Part shown: in pieces, positions 8,338 through 17,450 of the stretch
How the letters are laid out: each line of letters starts with the position of its first letter
Numbering within the stretch: position 1 is the stretch's first letter
NCBI RefSeq assembly: GCF_000380985.1
Contig: NZ_KB905692.1
Location: forward strand, 434,001-498,000
Origin: Proteiniphilum acetatigenes DSM 18083
Lineage (GTDB): Bacteria > Bacteroidota > Bacteroidia > Bacteroidales > Dysgonomonadaceae
Direction: 5' to 3'
DNA: 64,000 bases
Program-made: the position numbers and the translations under genes
The notes under the pieces: model-generated
The model's input: only the letters and a program-made list of their open reading frames with translations
Told to the model about the DNA's origin: nothing
Database searches by the model: none

Positions 8338-10332
8338 TCAAAGATCTGTCGCACCCAAACCTGACTGAATAGGCCATCCGGGATTTTGATATATCGGCGA
8401 ATTGGCATAATCTCCTCCTGAAGATGTTATTACGAAATGCTCCATCGCAATCGGAGTGAGATAATGAGCTAAAGTCCATCTACATCCCTGATATGAATGG
8501 GTTGTGGAACTGAGGGCATAAGGTCGTAAATAGTCTCCTAATACAGGATTCGATACTATTGGGGTAGCATCGCCATACTGCAACTGTTCAGAAGTATACC
8601 AGGATGTCATGTCGCTATTCCATAGCTTAAATCCTTCAATATGATAAGGCGTGGTTATCATCTGATCAAGAGCCCTCCATCGTTTTAAGTCCATGTGTCT
8701 GAACCCCTCAGCCATTAATTCGCAACGACGTTCACGCCGTATATTATAAAGCGTAGGATCTATCAATTGTCCTGCCGAATATGCTCCCCAGTCTTTAGTT
8801 TCTTTCGACATATCGGTTGCCGCTATTGTAGCGCCAAAATTATTGTCGACCTTAGCCCTGTTACGTATAGCCCTCCAGTAACGTTCTGCAGTTTCGTCCA
8901 ACACGCCGTTTTTTTCGTAATAAGCTTCGATATAATTAAGGTATGCCTCTGTAGCCCTGAATATAAGACAACCTGTATACCCCAATCCGTTACCAAAATG
9001 TTTAGCGTCATAATTCAAACCTTTACGAATGGTATAACCAGAGGTATATTTCTCTGAATGTACGGATCTATCAATAGCAGGAACCGGTTCAACAGGGATT
9101 GCATGAGTGCCGTCAGAGTGTTCCCTCAGAATATTTTTTTGTCCCGGTTCTTTTAAAAATAAAACCAAACGACCGTCCCTTCCTTCTTTTACATCAGATA
9201 TTGAATTGTCGCCTCTATAATTGCCGTCAGCATATATAGGTAATCCGGATGCCATAAGAAAACTTTCAACCAGACTACGGGTAAGACCTACACCATCATT
9301 GTTCCCTCCGGCATATACCGGCACATTATGGGTAACCCCCTGCGATTTGCTATATTGTCTCCAAAGCAGAACCTCGCTGTATATATTCATGTCCTCATTG
9401 CTGAACATATTAAAATAAGGATTGGTATTATCCAGGGCTTCAATTATTCCGTTATTTTCAACAAGCGCCACTGCCTCGGCAACTATCTTAGAAGCATCAA
9501 TAGCCTGGTTAAGAAAATATTCAATCTCTCCGTCGATACTACCAGACGGAAACTGATAATTTGCATTATAATCTTTATCTGCACCCGGCCATCCCGGGCC
9601 ATTGGGCACTAAAGCCGTACCCTTGAAGTATTTAAGCCAGGTGCCTTCATATAGCGCTACGCGCGACTTCAACAAATAAGCGCTGTTTTGTGAAATCCTT
9701 GTTTTATTTTCATTTGGTCCACTATTACGAAGCAACATAATTGCAGAGTCTAGGTCGGAAATAATAAAGCGGGCAACTTCGGTATGCGGATCACGTTTGC
9801 TTGACTCTACAAGAGTTTCCATAATATCCGGCAAAGGCTCTCTGATGATGGGAAAATCACCAAATGTATGCAAACGGTAAAAATATTCGTATGCACGCAG
9901 GAAATACATCTCGCCAATGTAATGTTCAATGTAATTTGCATTACCTGAAATCAACCCTTCTTTCCAGCGGGGTACAACCGTATGAAGGAAGTAATTTATT
10001 TTACGGATATTGTCAAAATTCCATTCACCGCCGGAAGCAGGTACTCTCCATTCGCCGGGTACGTATTTTGCGTCGAACGACATTCCTGTCATATTATCGC
10101 TTACAGCGTCAATACCAAAGGTACCAAATGTTCGCCCTGTGTGAGTCGGGAGAATTGCATCATACTGATTAATGGCATACGCGCCAAGCTGCTCCTCTTC
10201 CCACAGGTACTGGTCGGGAGATATATCAGACAAAGGTTCTCTGTCTAAGAAATCATTACATGACGTTACCAAAAGTACGACTATACTTGTAATAGAGAAT
10301 AAATATGTTTTTAATGTTTTCATTGCATTCAT
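8338..10332 (-). CDS. SusD/RagB family glycan-binding lipoprotein
   Basis: SusD proteins sit on the outer surface and lid the SusC channel. The lipobox (VVLLVTSC) is followed by NDFLDREPLSDISPDQY, a typical SusD start. Helical TPR-like segments (YFLRAYEYFYRLHTFGDFPI, AYLLKSRVALYEGTWLKYF) and the C-terminal block RRERRCELMAEGFRHMDLKR are diagnostic. Length (664 aa from this start) is normal to slightly long. Two start codons are possible: 10332, one base after the SusC stop, and 10323. An in-frame extension to 10347 overlaps SusC and is less likely. Binds the glycan imported by the upstream SusC. Confidence 0.95.
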   Translation of the reverse strand: MNAMKTLKTYLFSITSIVVLLVTSCNDFLDREPLSDISPDQYLWEEEQLGAYAINQYDAILPTHTGRTFGTFGIDAVSDNMTGMSFDAKYVPGEWRVPASGGEWNFDNIRKINYFLHTVVPRWKEGLISGNANYIEHYIGEMYFLRAYEYFYRLHTFGDFPIIREPLPDIMETLVESSKRDPHTEVARFIISDLDSAIMLLRNSGPNENKTRISQNSAYLLKSRVALYEGTWLKYFKGTALVPNGPGWPGADKDYNANYQFPSGSIDGEIEYFLNQAIDASKIVAEAVALVENNGIIEALDNTNPYFNMFSNEDMNIYSEVLLWRQYSKSQGVTHNVPVYAGGNNDGVGLTRSLVESFLMASGLPIYADGNYRGDNSISDVKEGRDGRLVLFLKEPGQKNILREHSDGTHAIPVEPVPAIDRSVHSEKYTSGYTIRKGLNYDAKHFGNGLGYTGCLIFRATEAYLNYIEAYYEKNGVLDETAERYWRAIRNRAKVDNNFGATIAATDMSKETKDWGAYSAGQLIDPTLYNIRRERRCELMAEGFRHMDLKRWRALDQMITTPYHIEGFKLWNSDMTSWYTSEQLQYGDATPIVSNPVLGDYLRPYALSSTTHSYQGCRWTLAHYLTPIAMEHFVITSSGGDYANSPIYQNPGWPIQSGLGATDL

Positions 10333-10333
10333 T

Positions 10334-13300
10334 TTAGAAATTAACACTTAAACCGAGAGAAAATACTTTCGACAGTGGATAAACGCTACCGTTCCACCCG
10401 CCGCCGACGGTTTCCGGATCGAACATTTTCGGCATTTTTGTTGCTGTCCATATATTTTCGCCTGAAACATACACCCTTAGTCTCTGGATACTGAATTTAG
10501 AAGTGAAATCTGTAGGCAAGGTATACCCTAATTGTATATTCTTTAACCTTATATAAGAAGCATCCAACAAGTATCCTGATTGAGTCTGTATATTTTTACT
10601 CGTATTAAAAACCGGACGCGGGTAATATGAGTCTATATTCAGCCCTAACGGATGATTGGGGTCATCCCTGAAATAATCCATGTGTTCTATCAAACCGGTG
10701 GAACTCCACATACTGCTTGTCGCACCCCAAAAGAAATAACTATCCTGGAAATAGTCCCTCTTCATAACACCTTGGAAAAAAGCGCGAAAGTCGAAGCCTT
10801 TCCAGTCGGCACCCACATCAAAACCAAATGAGAAACGCGGGGTACTATTCCCAATTATTTTCCGGTCACCGGGATCATTCACCGTCTGGGCTCCTTCATT
10901 AATTTCTCCGTTGCCGTCAAGGTCTGCATACATTATATCGCCTGCTCCCCATTGAGCACCCAAAGGATTTTGACCACCATTGGGTAAAGTGGCCAGATGG
11001 GCGTCCATTTCTTCCTGCGTCTTTGCAATCCCTATGGTTTCATATCCCCATATTTCACCGAGTTTCTGTCCCGCCCTGTAGGTCCAGATAAAGCCCTGTT
11101 CGTTGGGGTATCGTGTTACTTCCGTTTGATAGTCGGAAAGAAGGAAACGAAAGTTATATCCTAATCCGTTATTAAGCCTGTCTGTCCAGGCTATATCAGA
11201 TTCAAACCCCCATGTTTTTAAGTCGGTATTGTTGAATCTGGGTTCATCAATGCCCAAAATAGCCGGTAATTCAGGCGCAGGACCTACCATATCTAAAGTA
11301 TATCTCATAAAATAATCAAAACTCGCGGTCAATCTGTTATTAAACAGACCCAAATCTAAACCTATATCATAGCTGCGTACACGCTCCCATGTCCATAAAG
11401 AACTGACCAGCGGAGGTATTCCGGCAGTATTGGGCTTATTGCCATTCACCAGCCATTCACCATTGGTAATACCTATCGGCATCGTGACATAAGTGGGATA
11501 CAGGCTATTCGTATTCTGGTTTCCCAATTCACCATAAGATACTCTGACTTTCACAGTATTTGCAACAGGTATAAGCGGCTGCCAGAATGGTTCCCGGGCA
11601 ATATTCCATCCTGCGGAAACCGACGGGAACCAGTTCCATCGTTTATCTTCTCTGAACCGGGAAGTTCCATCATATCTCAAATTGGTTTCAAACAGGTATT
11701 TTTCTTTATAATTATAGTTTAATCGCCCGAAGAAACCGGCGGTTGACCAATCAGAATAAATGCCACTGACCTCGGGAGTGACGGGCTCTCCCGCCGGCCC
11801 GATACCTGTAGTAGTTTGAATGGTAGGGATCGAAGGAACTATTATACCCAATCTTTTTGCAGACAAATTGCGTGTATAGTTTACTTCCGACTGAAATCCG
11901 ACCATAACTTTGACATTGTGACTGTCTGCAAAACTGCGAAAATACTCCGTATAAATGTTCGGATTGAAGAAATTTACTTTCTGAGCATATTCATATACTT
12001 CCGTATTAGAATTATGTTCATAAGGGTTGCCGTCAACATCATGATTGTATAATTTTTGGCGATCCCAATGTATGAAAGTGTTATGCGTTTTAAAATTCAA
12101 ATCCCCGAATATTTTCAAGTCTTTTACCGGTTCTAATGTAAATTGTAACTGTTGGTACAACCAGTCATTCTGTTGCCTGTTTCTGCCCCCGTCGCGCAAT
12201 CCAAGAGCAGGTGAAGGCGAACTGAACAAATATCCGTTGGGATCATAAAGGGGTAAATTAGGCCAGCCCTGGCTCCCGATATTTGCATAAACACCGCTCC
12301 CTAATGCATATGGTTGTTCATGATTTTCTCTTATATACCTTGTTGTATAGTTTACAGAAACCCAGTCTGTAAGGTGAACATTTACTTTGGCTGTTCCGGC
12401 AAAACGGTCAAAAAGATCCTGCCCGAAATTCAGTAGGCCGTCTTGATTTAGATAATTACCGGACAAATAATACCCTATTTTATCGGTTCCTCCCGTTACA
12501 CTCAGGTTATGTTCGTGGGAAAAGGCTGTTTCTCTGAATATTGCTCTATACCAATCGATATTATCATAACCGCAGGAATATCCGTCATAATATTGAGGAT
12601 TACCCCAGCAATTGGATAAGTTTATGGTTGATCTGCCTTCCTGAAAATCTTTAATCTTCTGCAGGTAATCCTCACTAAAGAAACCTGATGCACCCCTGTT
12701 TTTATCCGCATCGTTAAAATAAAGGGCAAAAGAGTATGAATCAGCCATCTTTGGCAACAATATAGGAGAGTTCCATCGTAAACTGTTGTTATAATTAACT
12801 TTTGGTTTCCCTGCCTGCCCTTTTTTAGTCGTTACCAATATTACCCCAAAAGCAGCGCGTGAACCATAAACAGCAGCCGATGAGGCATCCTTTAGCACAG
12901 AAATATTATCAATATCCTGGGGGTTAATCGCATTGAGGTCTCCTTCCATCCCATCAATCAATATCAGCGGATTTGAAGTTGATCCTTCGCCAATTGTACC
13001 GATCCCCCTGATATCAATAGACGTTTTGTCATCAAGGGCTCCATTTGTCTGGGTAACATTCAACCCGGTCACCAACCCCTGCAGAGCCTGTGTGGCATTT
13101 TGCACCGGACGACCCTCAAGAACTTTCGAATCAACTGTACCCACGGCTCCCGTCAAATTCACTTTCTTTTGAGTACCAAAACCCACCACTACCAATTCAT
13201 CCAATGCCTGAGTATCTTCCTGCAAAACGATCTCGAAGAATGATTTTCCGATCGTGTTAATATCCTGAGCTAAATAACCGATATACGAAACATGGAGTGT

Positions 13301-13725
13301 AGCATCTTCTTCCACTTGTAAAGAAAAATTCCCGTTCACATCCGTTACCGTGCCATTTGTGGTCCCTTTTTCCACAATATTGGCACCAATAATGGATTCT
13401 CCATCTTTATCGGTAATGGTACCGGTAATTGTCTTTTTTTGTTGTTGGACAACATTTTCTTCATGCACAATATTATCCGAGGCTTTTTTTATAATGTAAA
13501 CTGAACGGTCGGAAACAAAATATGTATTACCCGTAGCGCTGAGTATCTCGTTCAGGATCTGTTCAATTGTCCCGTTATCGGCATTTACCGTAACTTTCCT
13601 GTTCACATCGAGAATATCGTCCTGATAAAAGAAAATAAATTCGCTGTTCTTTTCTATTTCGGAGAAGACCTGTTTAACAGTCTTGTTCTTTAGATTAAGG
13701 GATATCTTTGTCGACTGGGAATAAC
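10334..13725 (-). pseudogene. SusC/RagA TonB-dependent transporter, 5' end removed by an IS3 element
   Basis: The frame encodes most of a SusC protein: an STN domain (STKISLNLKNKTVKQVFSEI, then NRKVTVNADNGTIEQILNEI), a carboxypeptidase-D-like domain (ITGTITDKDGESIIGANIVE), the plug (DELVVVGFGTQKKVNLTGAV, VLKDASSAAVYGSRAAFGVI) and the barrel ending SVNF. The signal peptide and promoter are absent. Protein-like sequence stops exactly where the left inverted repeat of the IS begins, and an in-frame stop (13736-13738) follows inside the IS. A GTG at 13606 could start an internal product, but that would lack half the STN domain and any signal for export. The STN domain implies an original sigma/anti-sigma regulator, which is not present next to it. 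Confidence 0.88.
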
Positions 13726-13767
13726 TGTTACGGAGTTACTAACTTTGCTGGGACAAAAAGTTAAGCA
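13726..13767. repeat. Left terminal inverted repeat of the IS3 element
   Basis: Begins TGTTACGGAGTTACTAACTT and ends AAGTTAAGCA. It aligns without gaps to the reverse complement of 14975-15016. Confidence 0.85.
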
Positions 13768-13791
13768 TAAAAAACTTACATTTGTCAAAGT

Positions 13792-14091
13792 ATGAGAAAA
13801 CAAAGAACACATTATGACAAGGCATTTAAAGATAATGCCGTCAAATTAAGTTTCGAGCGGAAGAATGTTTCCGAACTCGCACACGAATTGGGCATATCAC
13901 CTGCACTATTGTATCGCTGGTGCAAAGAGTACCGGGAACGTGGGGAAAGCAGTTTCCCGGGCAACGGAGTCCGTTCTCGTGAAAGAGAAGCCGGAAGGGT
14001 TGCAGAACTGGAAAAACGCCTTAAAGAGGCTGAAACAGAGCGTGACATATTAAAAAAAGCCTTAGGCATCATCTCCACGAGCGATCGTTGA
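13792..14091 (+). CDS. IS3-family transposase OrfA
   Basis: A 99-aa DNA-binding subunit. The N-terminal half is a helix-turn-helix of HTH_Tnp_1 type (YDKAFKDNAVKLSFERKNVS, ELAHELGISPALLYRWCKEY). The C-terminal half is a leucine zipper (RVAELEKRLKEAETERDILK) as in other IS3 OrfA proteins. A run of seven A followed by G (14052-14059) near the end is a candidate -1 frameshift site; a -1 shift there enters the orfB frame with no stop, giving a normal OrfAB fusion. The stop TGA overlaps the possible TTG start of orfB. Confidence 0.92.
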   Translation: MRKQRTHYDKAFKDNAVKLSFERKNVSELAHELGISPALLYRWCKEYRERGESSFPGNGVRSREREAGRVAELEKRLKEAETERDILKKALGIISTSDR

Positions 14092-14981
14092 TTTATCAAT
14101 TTATAAAGGATTACAACTCGAGGGAGTGGACGATTGGGATGATGTGCAGAGTATTGAGTGTATCTCGCAGCAGTTATTACCGTTGGATTAAGAACCCTAT
14201 AAATAAACGAGAACAAAAGCATATGGAACTTAGCCGAGAGATTAAAGATGCATACTTCGATGCCAAGGGGCGCAACGGCAGTCCCAGGTTGGCTAAAGAT
14301 TTGCAAGCATCCGGAGTCAATGTTTCCAGAACAACTGTTGCCCGTCATATGAGAAATATGGGATTGCGCAGCAAGCTTTCTAAGAAGTTTAGGGTAACCA
14401 CTGATGCATCCCACAATTACAATGTAGCGCCTAATTTGCTTAACCGTGAGTTCAATCAAAAAGAACCAATGAGGGCTTGTGTGTCCTACATTACTTACAT
14501 CTGCTGTAAGGATGGATTCCTTTACCTTACGTGCGTGATTGATCTTTTTGATCGAAAACTCATTGGGTGGTCTATCAGCGATAATTTGACTGCTTCCGGC
14601 ACTGTCATACCGGCTATCAGGATGGCCAACCGAAACAGACCGTTTAAAGAAGGGATGATCTTTCACTCTGACAGGGGCATTCAATATGCCTGCAAACAGA
14701 CCGTTAATTTGTTGCAGTACCATAGGGTAGAGCAAAGCATGAGCGGGAAAGGCAACTGTTGGGATAATGCGGTGGCTGAAAGTTTCTTTAAATCTTTCAA
14801 AACCGAGTTGATTTATGGTACCAAGCTTAAAACAAAAGAGCAGATGTGCTTGGATGTATTTGAATATATTGAATCCTGGTATAATCATAAAAGAAGATTC
14901 TCAGCATTGGGTAATTTGACTATTGATGAATTTTGGAAACAGTACAATATTAAAAAACAATTAATTAAAAATGTTGCTTAA
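14088..14981 (+). CDS. IS3-family transposase OrfB (DDE integrase), catalytic Asp replaced
   Basis: A 297-aa protein with an N-terminal HTH_21-like part (IGMMCRVLSVSRSSYYRWIK) and an rve integrase core. The second and third catalytic residues are present: Asp195 in FHSDRGIQY and Glu231 in NAVAESFFKSFKTE, 35 residues apart as expected. The first catalytic Asp, normally in a W-V-S-D-I-T-Y-I motif, is Tyr134 here (codon 14487-14489, TAC), and the preceding Trp is Cys131. Spacing from Tyr134 to Asp195 is the family's 60 residues. The protein is therefore probably inactive. Starts at TTG 14088 or through frameshift from orfA. Confidence 0.9.
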   Translation: MIYQFIKDYNSREWTIGMMCRVLSVSRSSYYRWIKNPINKREQKHMELSREIKDAYFDAKGRNGSPRLAKDLQASGVNVSRTTVARHMRNMGLRSKLSKKFRVTTDASHNYNVAPNLLNREFNQKEPMRACVSYITYICCKDGFLYLTCVIDLFDRKLIGWSISDNLTASGTVIPAIRMANRNRPFKEGMIFHSDRGIQYACKQTVNLLQYHRVEQSMSGKGNCWDNAVAESFFKSFKTELIYGTKLKTKEQMCLDVFEYIESWYNHKRRFSALGNLTIDEFWKQYNIKKQLIKNVA

Positions 14982-15016
14982 CTTATTGTCTCAAATAAGT
15001 TGGCAATTCCAGTACA
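14975..15016. repeat. Right terminal inverted repeat of the IS3 element
   Basis: Begins TGCTTAACTTATTGTCTCAA and ends CAGTACA; its reverse complement matches the left end over 31 of 42 bases. It overlaps the last codons of orfB. Confidence 0.85.
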
Positions 15017-15034
15017 GTATTGTTGTCAAAAAGA

Positions 15035-15110
15035 ATCAAAATCACCCGACAGATTATATCAAAATCACCTTACAAATCACATCAAAATCACCCGATAAAT
15101 CATATTAAAA
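15035..15110. repeat. Direct repeats, 23-bp period, about 3.3 copies
   Basis: Units start at 15035, 15058, 15081 and (partial) 15104. Each begins ATCAAAATCACC and continues with a variable 11-base tail. On the other strand the core is GGTGATTTTGAT. Arrays of transposase-binding repeats like this occur in the ends of IS21-family elements, so this may be a solitary transposon end; no istA or istB is present. Confidence 0.7.
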
Positions 15111-15129
15111 TACATTAAACCACAGTTTA

Positions 15130-15174
15130 TGTAACTTCGGTTACAATTTATACTGATTCTAAATAGTATTTTTG
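15130..15174 (+). promoter_or_regulatory. Crp/Fnr-type palindrome and promoter of the cupin-DUF438-DUF1858 operon
   Basis: TGTAACTTCGGTTACA (15130-15145) is a perfect 16-base palindrome with a 4-base centre, the form bound by Crp/Fnr-family dimers. A Bacteroidetes -7 box TATTTTTG lies at 15167-15174. With transcription starting a few bases downstream, the palindrome is centred near -42, the usual position for activation. I infer an HcpR- or Fnr-like NO/oxygen regulator; no such gene is in the window. Confidence 0.6.
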
Positions 15175-15283
15175 TGAGCAACATGAGATATTTTTATCAA
15201 ATCAAAAAGTATAGACGGGATCTTTCCAGTAAATACAACAGGATGAAAATGTCCCCCACAAATAACAAATAAAAACAGAGATT

Positions 15284-15613
15284 ATGGCAACATACGAAAA
15301 ATCAAAAGTCATCGCCCTCGAAGAATCGATAGATTACGCTTCCGGCGGGGTAGTCAGCAAACAAGTCACCAAAAACAAAGTAGGGAATATCACTCTCTTC
15401 TCTTTCGATAAAGACCAGGGGCTGACCGAACATACCGCAAACTACGACGCTTTTGTACAGATACTGGACGGAGAAGCTGAAATACGGATTGGCGGTGTAC
15501 CGCATCTTCTGAAAAAAGGAGATTGCATCATCATGCCGGCTAATATACCCCATGCTCTGACAGCCGTTGAGCGCTTCAAGATGCTGCTGACTATGATCCG
15601 CGGAGAAGAATAA
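15284..15613 (+). CDS. Small cupin-domain protein
   Basis: A 109-aa single-domain cupin. Motif 1 is degenerate (EHTANYDAFVQILDGEAEIR) and motif 2 is HLLKKGDCIIMPANIPHALT. Such small cytosolic cupins may bind a metal and are often found beside DUF438 and DUF1858 genes in anaerobes. The substrate is unknown. It is the first gene behind the palindrome at 15130-15145 and is followed 36 bases later by the DUF438 gene. Confidence 0.88.
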   Translation: MATYEKSKVIALEESIDYASGGVVSKQVTKNKVGNITLFSFDKDQGLTEHTANYDAFVQILDGEAEIRIGGVPHLLKKGDCIIMPANIPHALTAVERFKMLLTMIRGEE

Positions 15614-15649
15614 AAGGGTAGAAACTGACCGGTAAAATAAACTTTATAT

Positions 15650-16885
15650 ATGAGCGAATTCATCAATAACTCAACGCAGCGCAAAGAGATGCTGCGTCAT
15701 CTCCTTCTCAGGCTGCACGAAGGGGACAATCCCGAAATATTGCGCCAACGGATGATTGAAGTGCTGAAAAGCATTCCCTACCACGAAGTAGTGGAGGTAG
15801 AGCAGGAACTGATCAACAGCAATGCACTTACCGAACAGGAGATACTTGAATTCTGCGACCTGCATACGGCGGTACTCGACGGGAGCATCGACCAGCAAGG
15901 GGCAAAACAAATACCTGCAGGCCATCCGGTAGACACTTTCAAGAAAGAGAATATCGCTATCCGCCAACAGATCGAGGCATACGAAGAGATAAAGAAAAAG
16001 ATTGCGGATATCACCGATGCACAAGTGACGGGATATGTACTTCAACTGCGTACCATCTTCAACAACTTCTCCGATATCGACAAGCATTACAAACGGAAGG
16101 AGTATCAACTTTTCCCGTTTCTGGAAAAACACCTGATCACCGGGCCGCCCAAAGTGATGTGGGGTAAACATGATGAGACACGAGAATTACTAAAAAATTC
16201 GCATGAAGCGCTTGCATCACCTATTTCCAGAGCGGAAGAGTTAAGATCGATTATACAGTTGGTGCTTGACCACACGGTAGAGATGATTGCCGGAATGATC
16301 ATGAAAGAGGAGGAGATTCTCTTGCCGATGTCTATGGATACGCTTACTGAAGATGAATGGTACAAAATCTATCAGGAGACGCCGGAATTTGGTTATTGCC
16401 TGATCGATCCGGAGGATGAATGGGCGCCGGGCGGTGTGAAGGTGGAAAAACAGGAATATGTGACAGCCGATGCCATCCGTCTCTCTTCAGGCGCATTTAA
16501 TCTGGACGAGTTAGAGGCTCTGTTCCTGCACTTACCTATCGACATCACCTTTGTAGATAAGAACGACAAGGTACGTTTCTTCTCGCACAGTCCCAACCGC
16601 GTTTTCGAACGCAACCGGTCCATCATTGGCCGCGATGTACGGATGTGCCACCCGCCCGGCAGTGTACATATAGTGGAGCAGATACTCACCGATTTCAGAA
16701 GCGGGAAAGAGAACAAGGCTGTTTTCTGGATGTCGAATTTTCAGGGACGTTTTATTTACATCGAATATTCTGCCGTCCGCGGGAAAGAAGGTGAATACCT
16801 CGGTGTAGTGGAGGTGACACAGGATATCACCACCATGCGAAAGCTGGAAGGCGACCAACGTTTGTTATCGTATGAGCAGAGATAG
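15650..16885 (+). CDS. DUF438 protein with hemerythrin-like and PAS domains
   Basis: A 411-aa cytosolic protein in three parts. Residues about 10-80 are DUF438 (QRKEMLRHLLLRLHEGDNPE onward). Residues about 90-240 have the His/Glu pattern of a hemerythrin-like four-helix bundle (KHYKRKEYQLFPFLEKH, WGKHDETRELLKNSHEAL, DHTVEMIAGMIMKEEEILLP), which can hold a di-iron centre. Residues about 290-400 are a PAS domain (LPIDITFVDKNDKVRFFSHS, GRDVRMCHPPGSVHIVEQIL). The layout suggests a sensor or repair protein for oxygen or NO. No kinase or DNA-binding part is present. Its last 14 bases overlap the next gene, so the two are translationally coupled. Confidence 0.92.
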   Translation: MSEFINNSTQRKEMLRHLLLRLHEGDNPEILRQRMIEVLKSIPYHEVVEVEQELINSNALTEQEILEFCDLHTAVLDGSIDQQGAKQIPAGHPVDTFKKENIAIRQQIEAYEEIKKKIADITDAQVTGYVLQLRTIFNNFSDIDKHYKRKEYQLFPFLEKHLITGPPKVMWGKHDETRELLKNSHEALASPISRAEELRSIIQLVLDHTVEMIAGMIMKEEEILLPMSMDTLTEDEWYKIYQETPEFGYCLIDPEDEWAPGGVKVEKQEYVTADAIRLSSGAFNLDELEALFLHLPIDITFVDKNDKVRFFSHSPNRVFERNRSIIGRDVRMCHPPGSVHIVEQILTDFRSGKENKAVFWMSNFQGRFIYIEYSAVRGKEGEYLGVVEVTQDITTMRKLEGDQRLLSYEQR

Positions 16886-17399
16886 AATAGATATCACACC
16901 CGACACAAAGGTGGCTGAACTACTGAAGAATTATCCGGAATTAGAGGGGATCATTCTTCAGTTCTCACCCGCTTTCGCAGCACTGAAAAACCCGGTGCCA
17001 CGAAATACAGTGGCTAAAGTAACTTCGCTGCAGCAGGCCGCCAAAGTGGGGAATGTCAATGTAGTAGACATGGTAAACACATTACGGAAAGAAGCCGGAA
17101 TGCCTGAATTGGGGGAAGATTTTTGTCCTGACGGGGAAGAGGTGTCTGTTCCTTTCTCACACGAAATCTCCGAAACGTCCGTTGTATTTACCCTGGATGT
17201 ACGCCCGATCATCAAAGCAGGGGATCATCCCAAAGATTTGGTTATTTCACAGGCTGAAAAGTTGTTGCCCGGAGAATGTATGGAACTGATCTCTCCTTTT
17301 CCTCCGGTTCCATTGATCAACCTACTGCAAAGTAAGGGATTCAAGGTTACAATGCTTACACCGGAAAAGGAATTGGTCAGGACCTTTGTGAAAAGATGA
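16872..17399 (+). CDS. DUF1858 + DUF2249 protein
   Basis: A 175-aa cytosolic protein. Residues about 5-65 match DUF1858 (ITPDTKVAELLKNYPELEGI, with the Pro-rich turn ALKNPVPRNTVAKV). The C-terminal 75 residues match the TusA/SirA-like DUF2249 (VFTLDVRPIIKAGDHPKDLV, then LLPGECMELISPFPPVPLI). These domains often accompany DUF438/hemerythrin proteins, and a role in NO or iron-sulfur stress is assumed for the family but not established. Starts within the last codons of the DUF438 gene. Confidence 0.9.
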   Translation: MSRDRIDITPDTKVAELLKNYPELEGIILQFSPAFAALKNPVPRNTVAKVTSLQQAAKVGNVNVVDMVNTLRKEAGMPELGEDFCPDGEEVSVPFSHEISETSVVFTLDVRPIIKAGDHPKDLVISQAEKLLPGECMELISPFPPVPLINLLQSKGFKVTMLTPEKELVRTFVKR

Positions 17400-17450
17400 T
17401 TTGGATAACTTTCGCATCAGAAAAAGTTTTATCTTATTAAAAAGGATTAC

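Larger units (their letters stand above)
13726..15016 (+). mobile_element. IS3-family insertion sequence, 1291 bp
   Basis: The ends are imperfect 42-base inverted repeats (13726-13767 and 14975-15016) starting TGT and ending ACA, with 31 of 42 positions matching; the inner ten bases AAGTTAAGCA are identical. Between them lie orfA and orfB in the arrangement usual for IS3. The flanks (AAC on the left, GTA on the right) show no target-site duplication, so one side was probably rearranged after insertion. The element has replaced the 5' end of the SusC gene. Confidence 0.88.

Noticed and set aside
13812-14888. 358-codon minus-strand ORF across the IS3 element
   Set aside because: It is antisense to orfA and orfB, which have clear transposase motifs; the peptide itself looks random.
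15035-15110. Possible short CRISPR array
   Set aside because: The units abut with a 23-base period and no unique spacers, and no cas genes are present.
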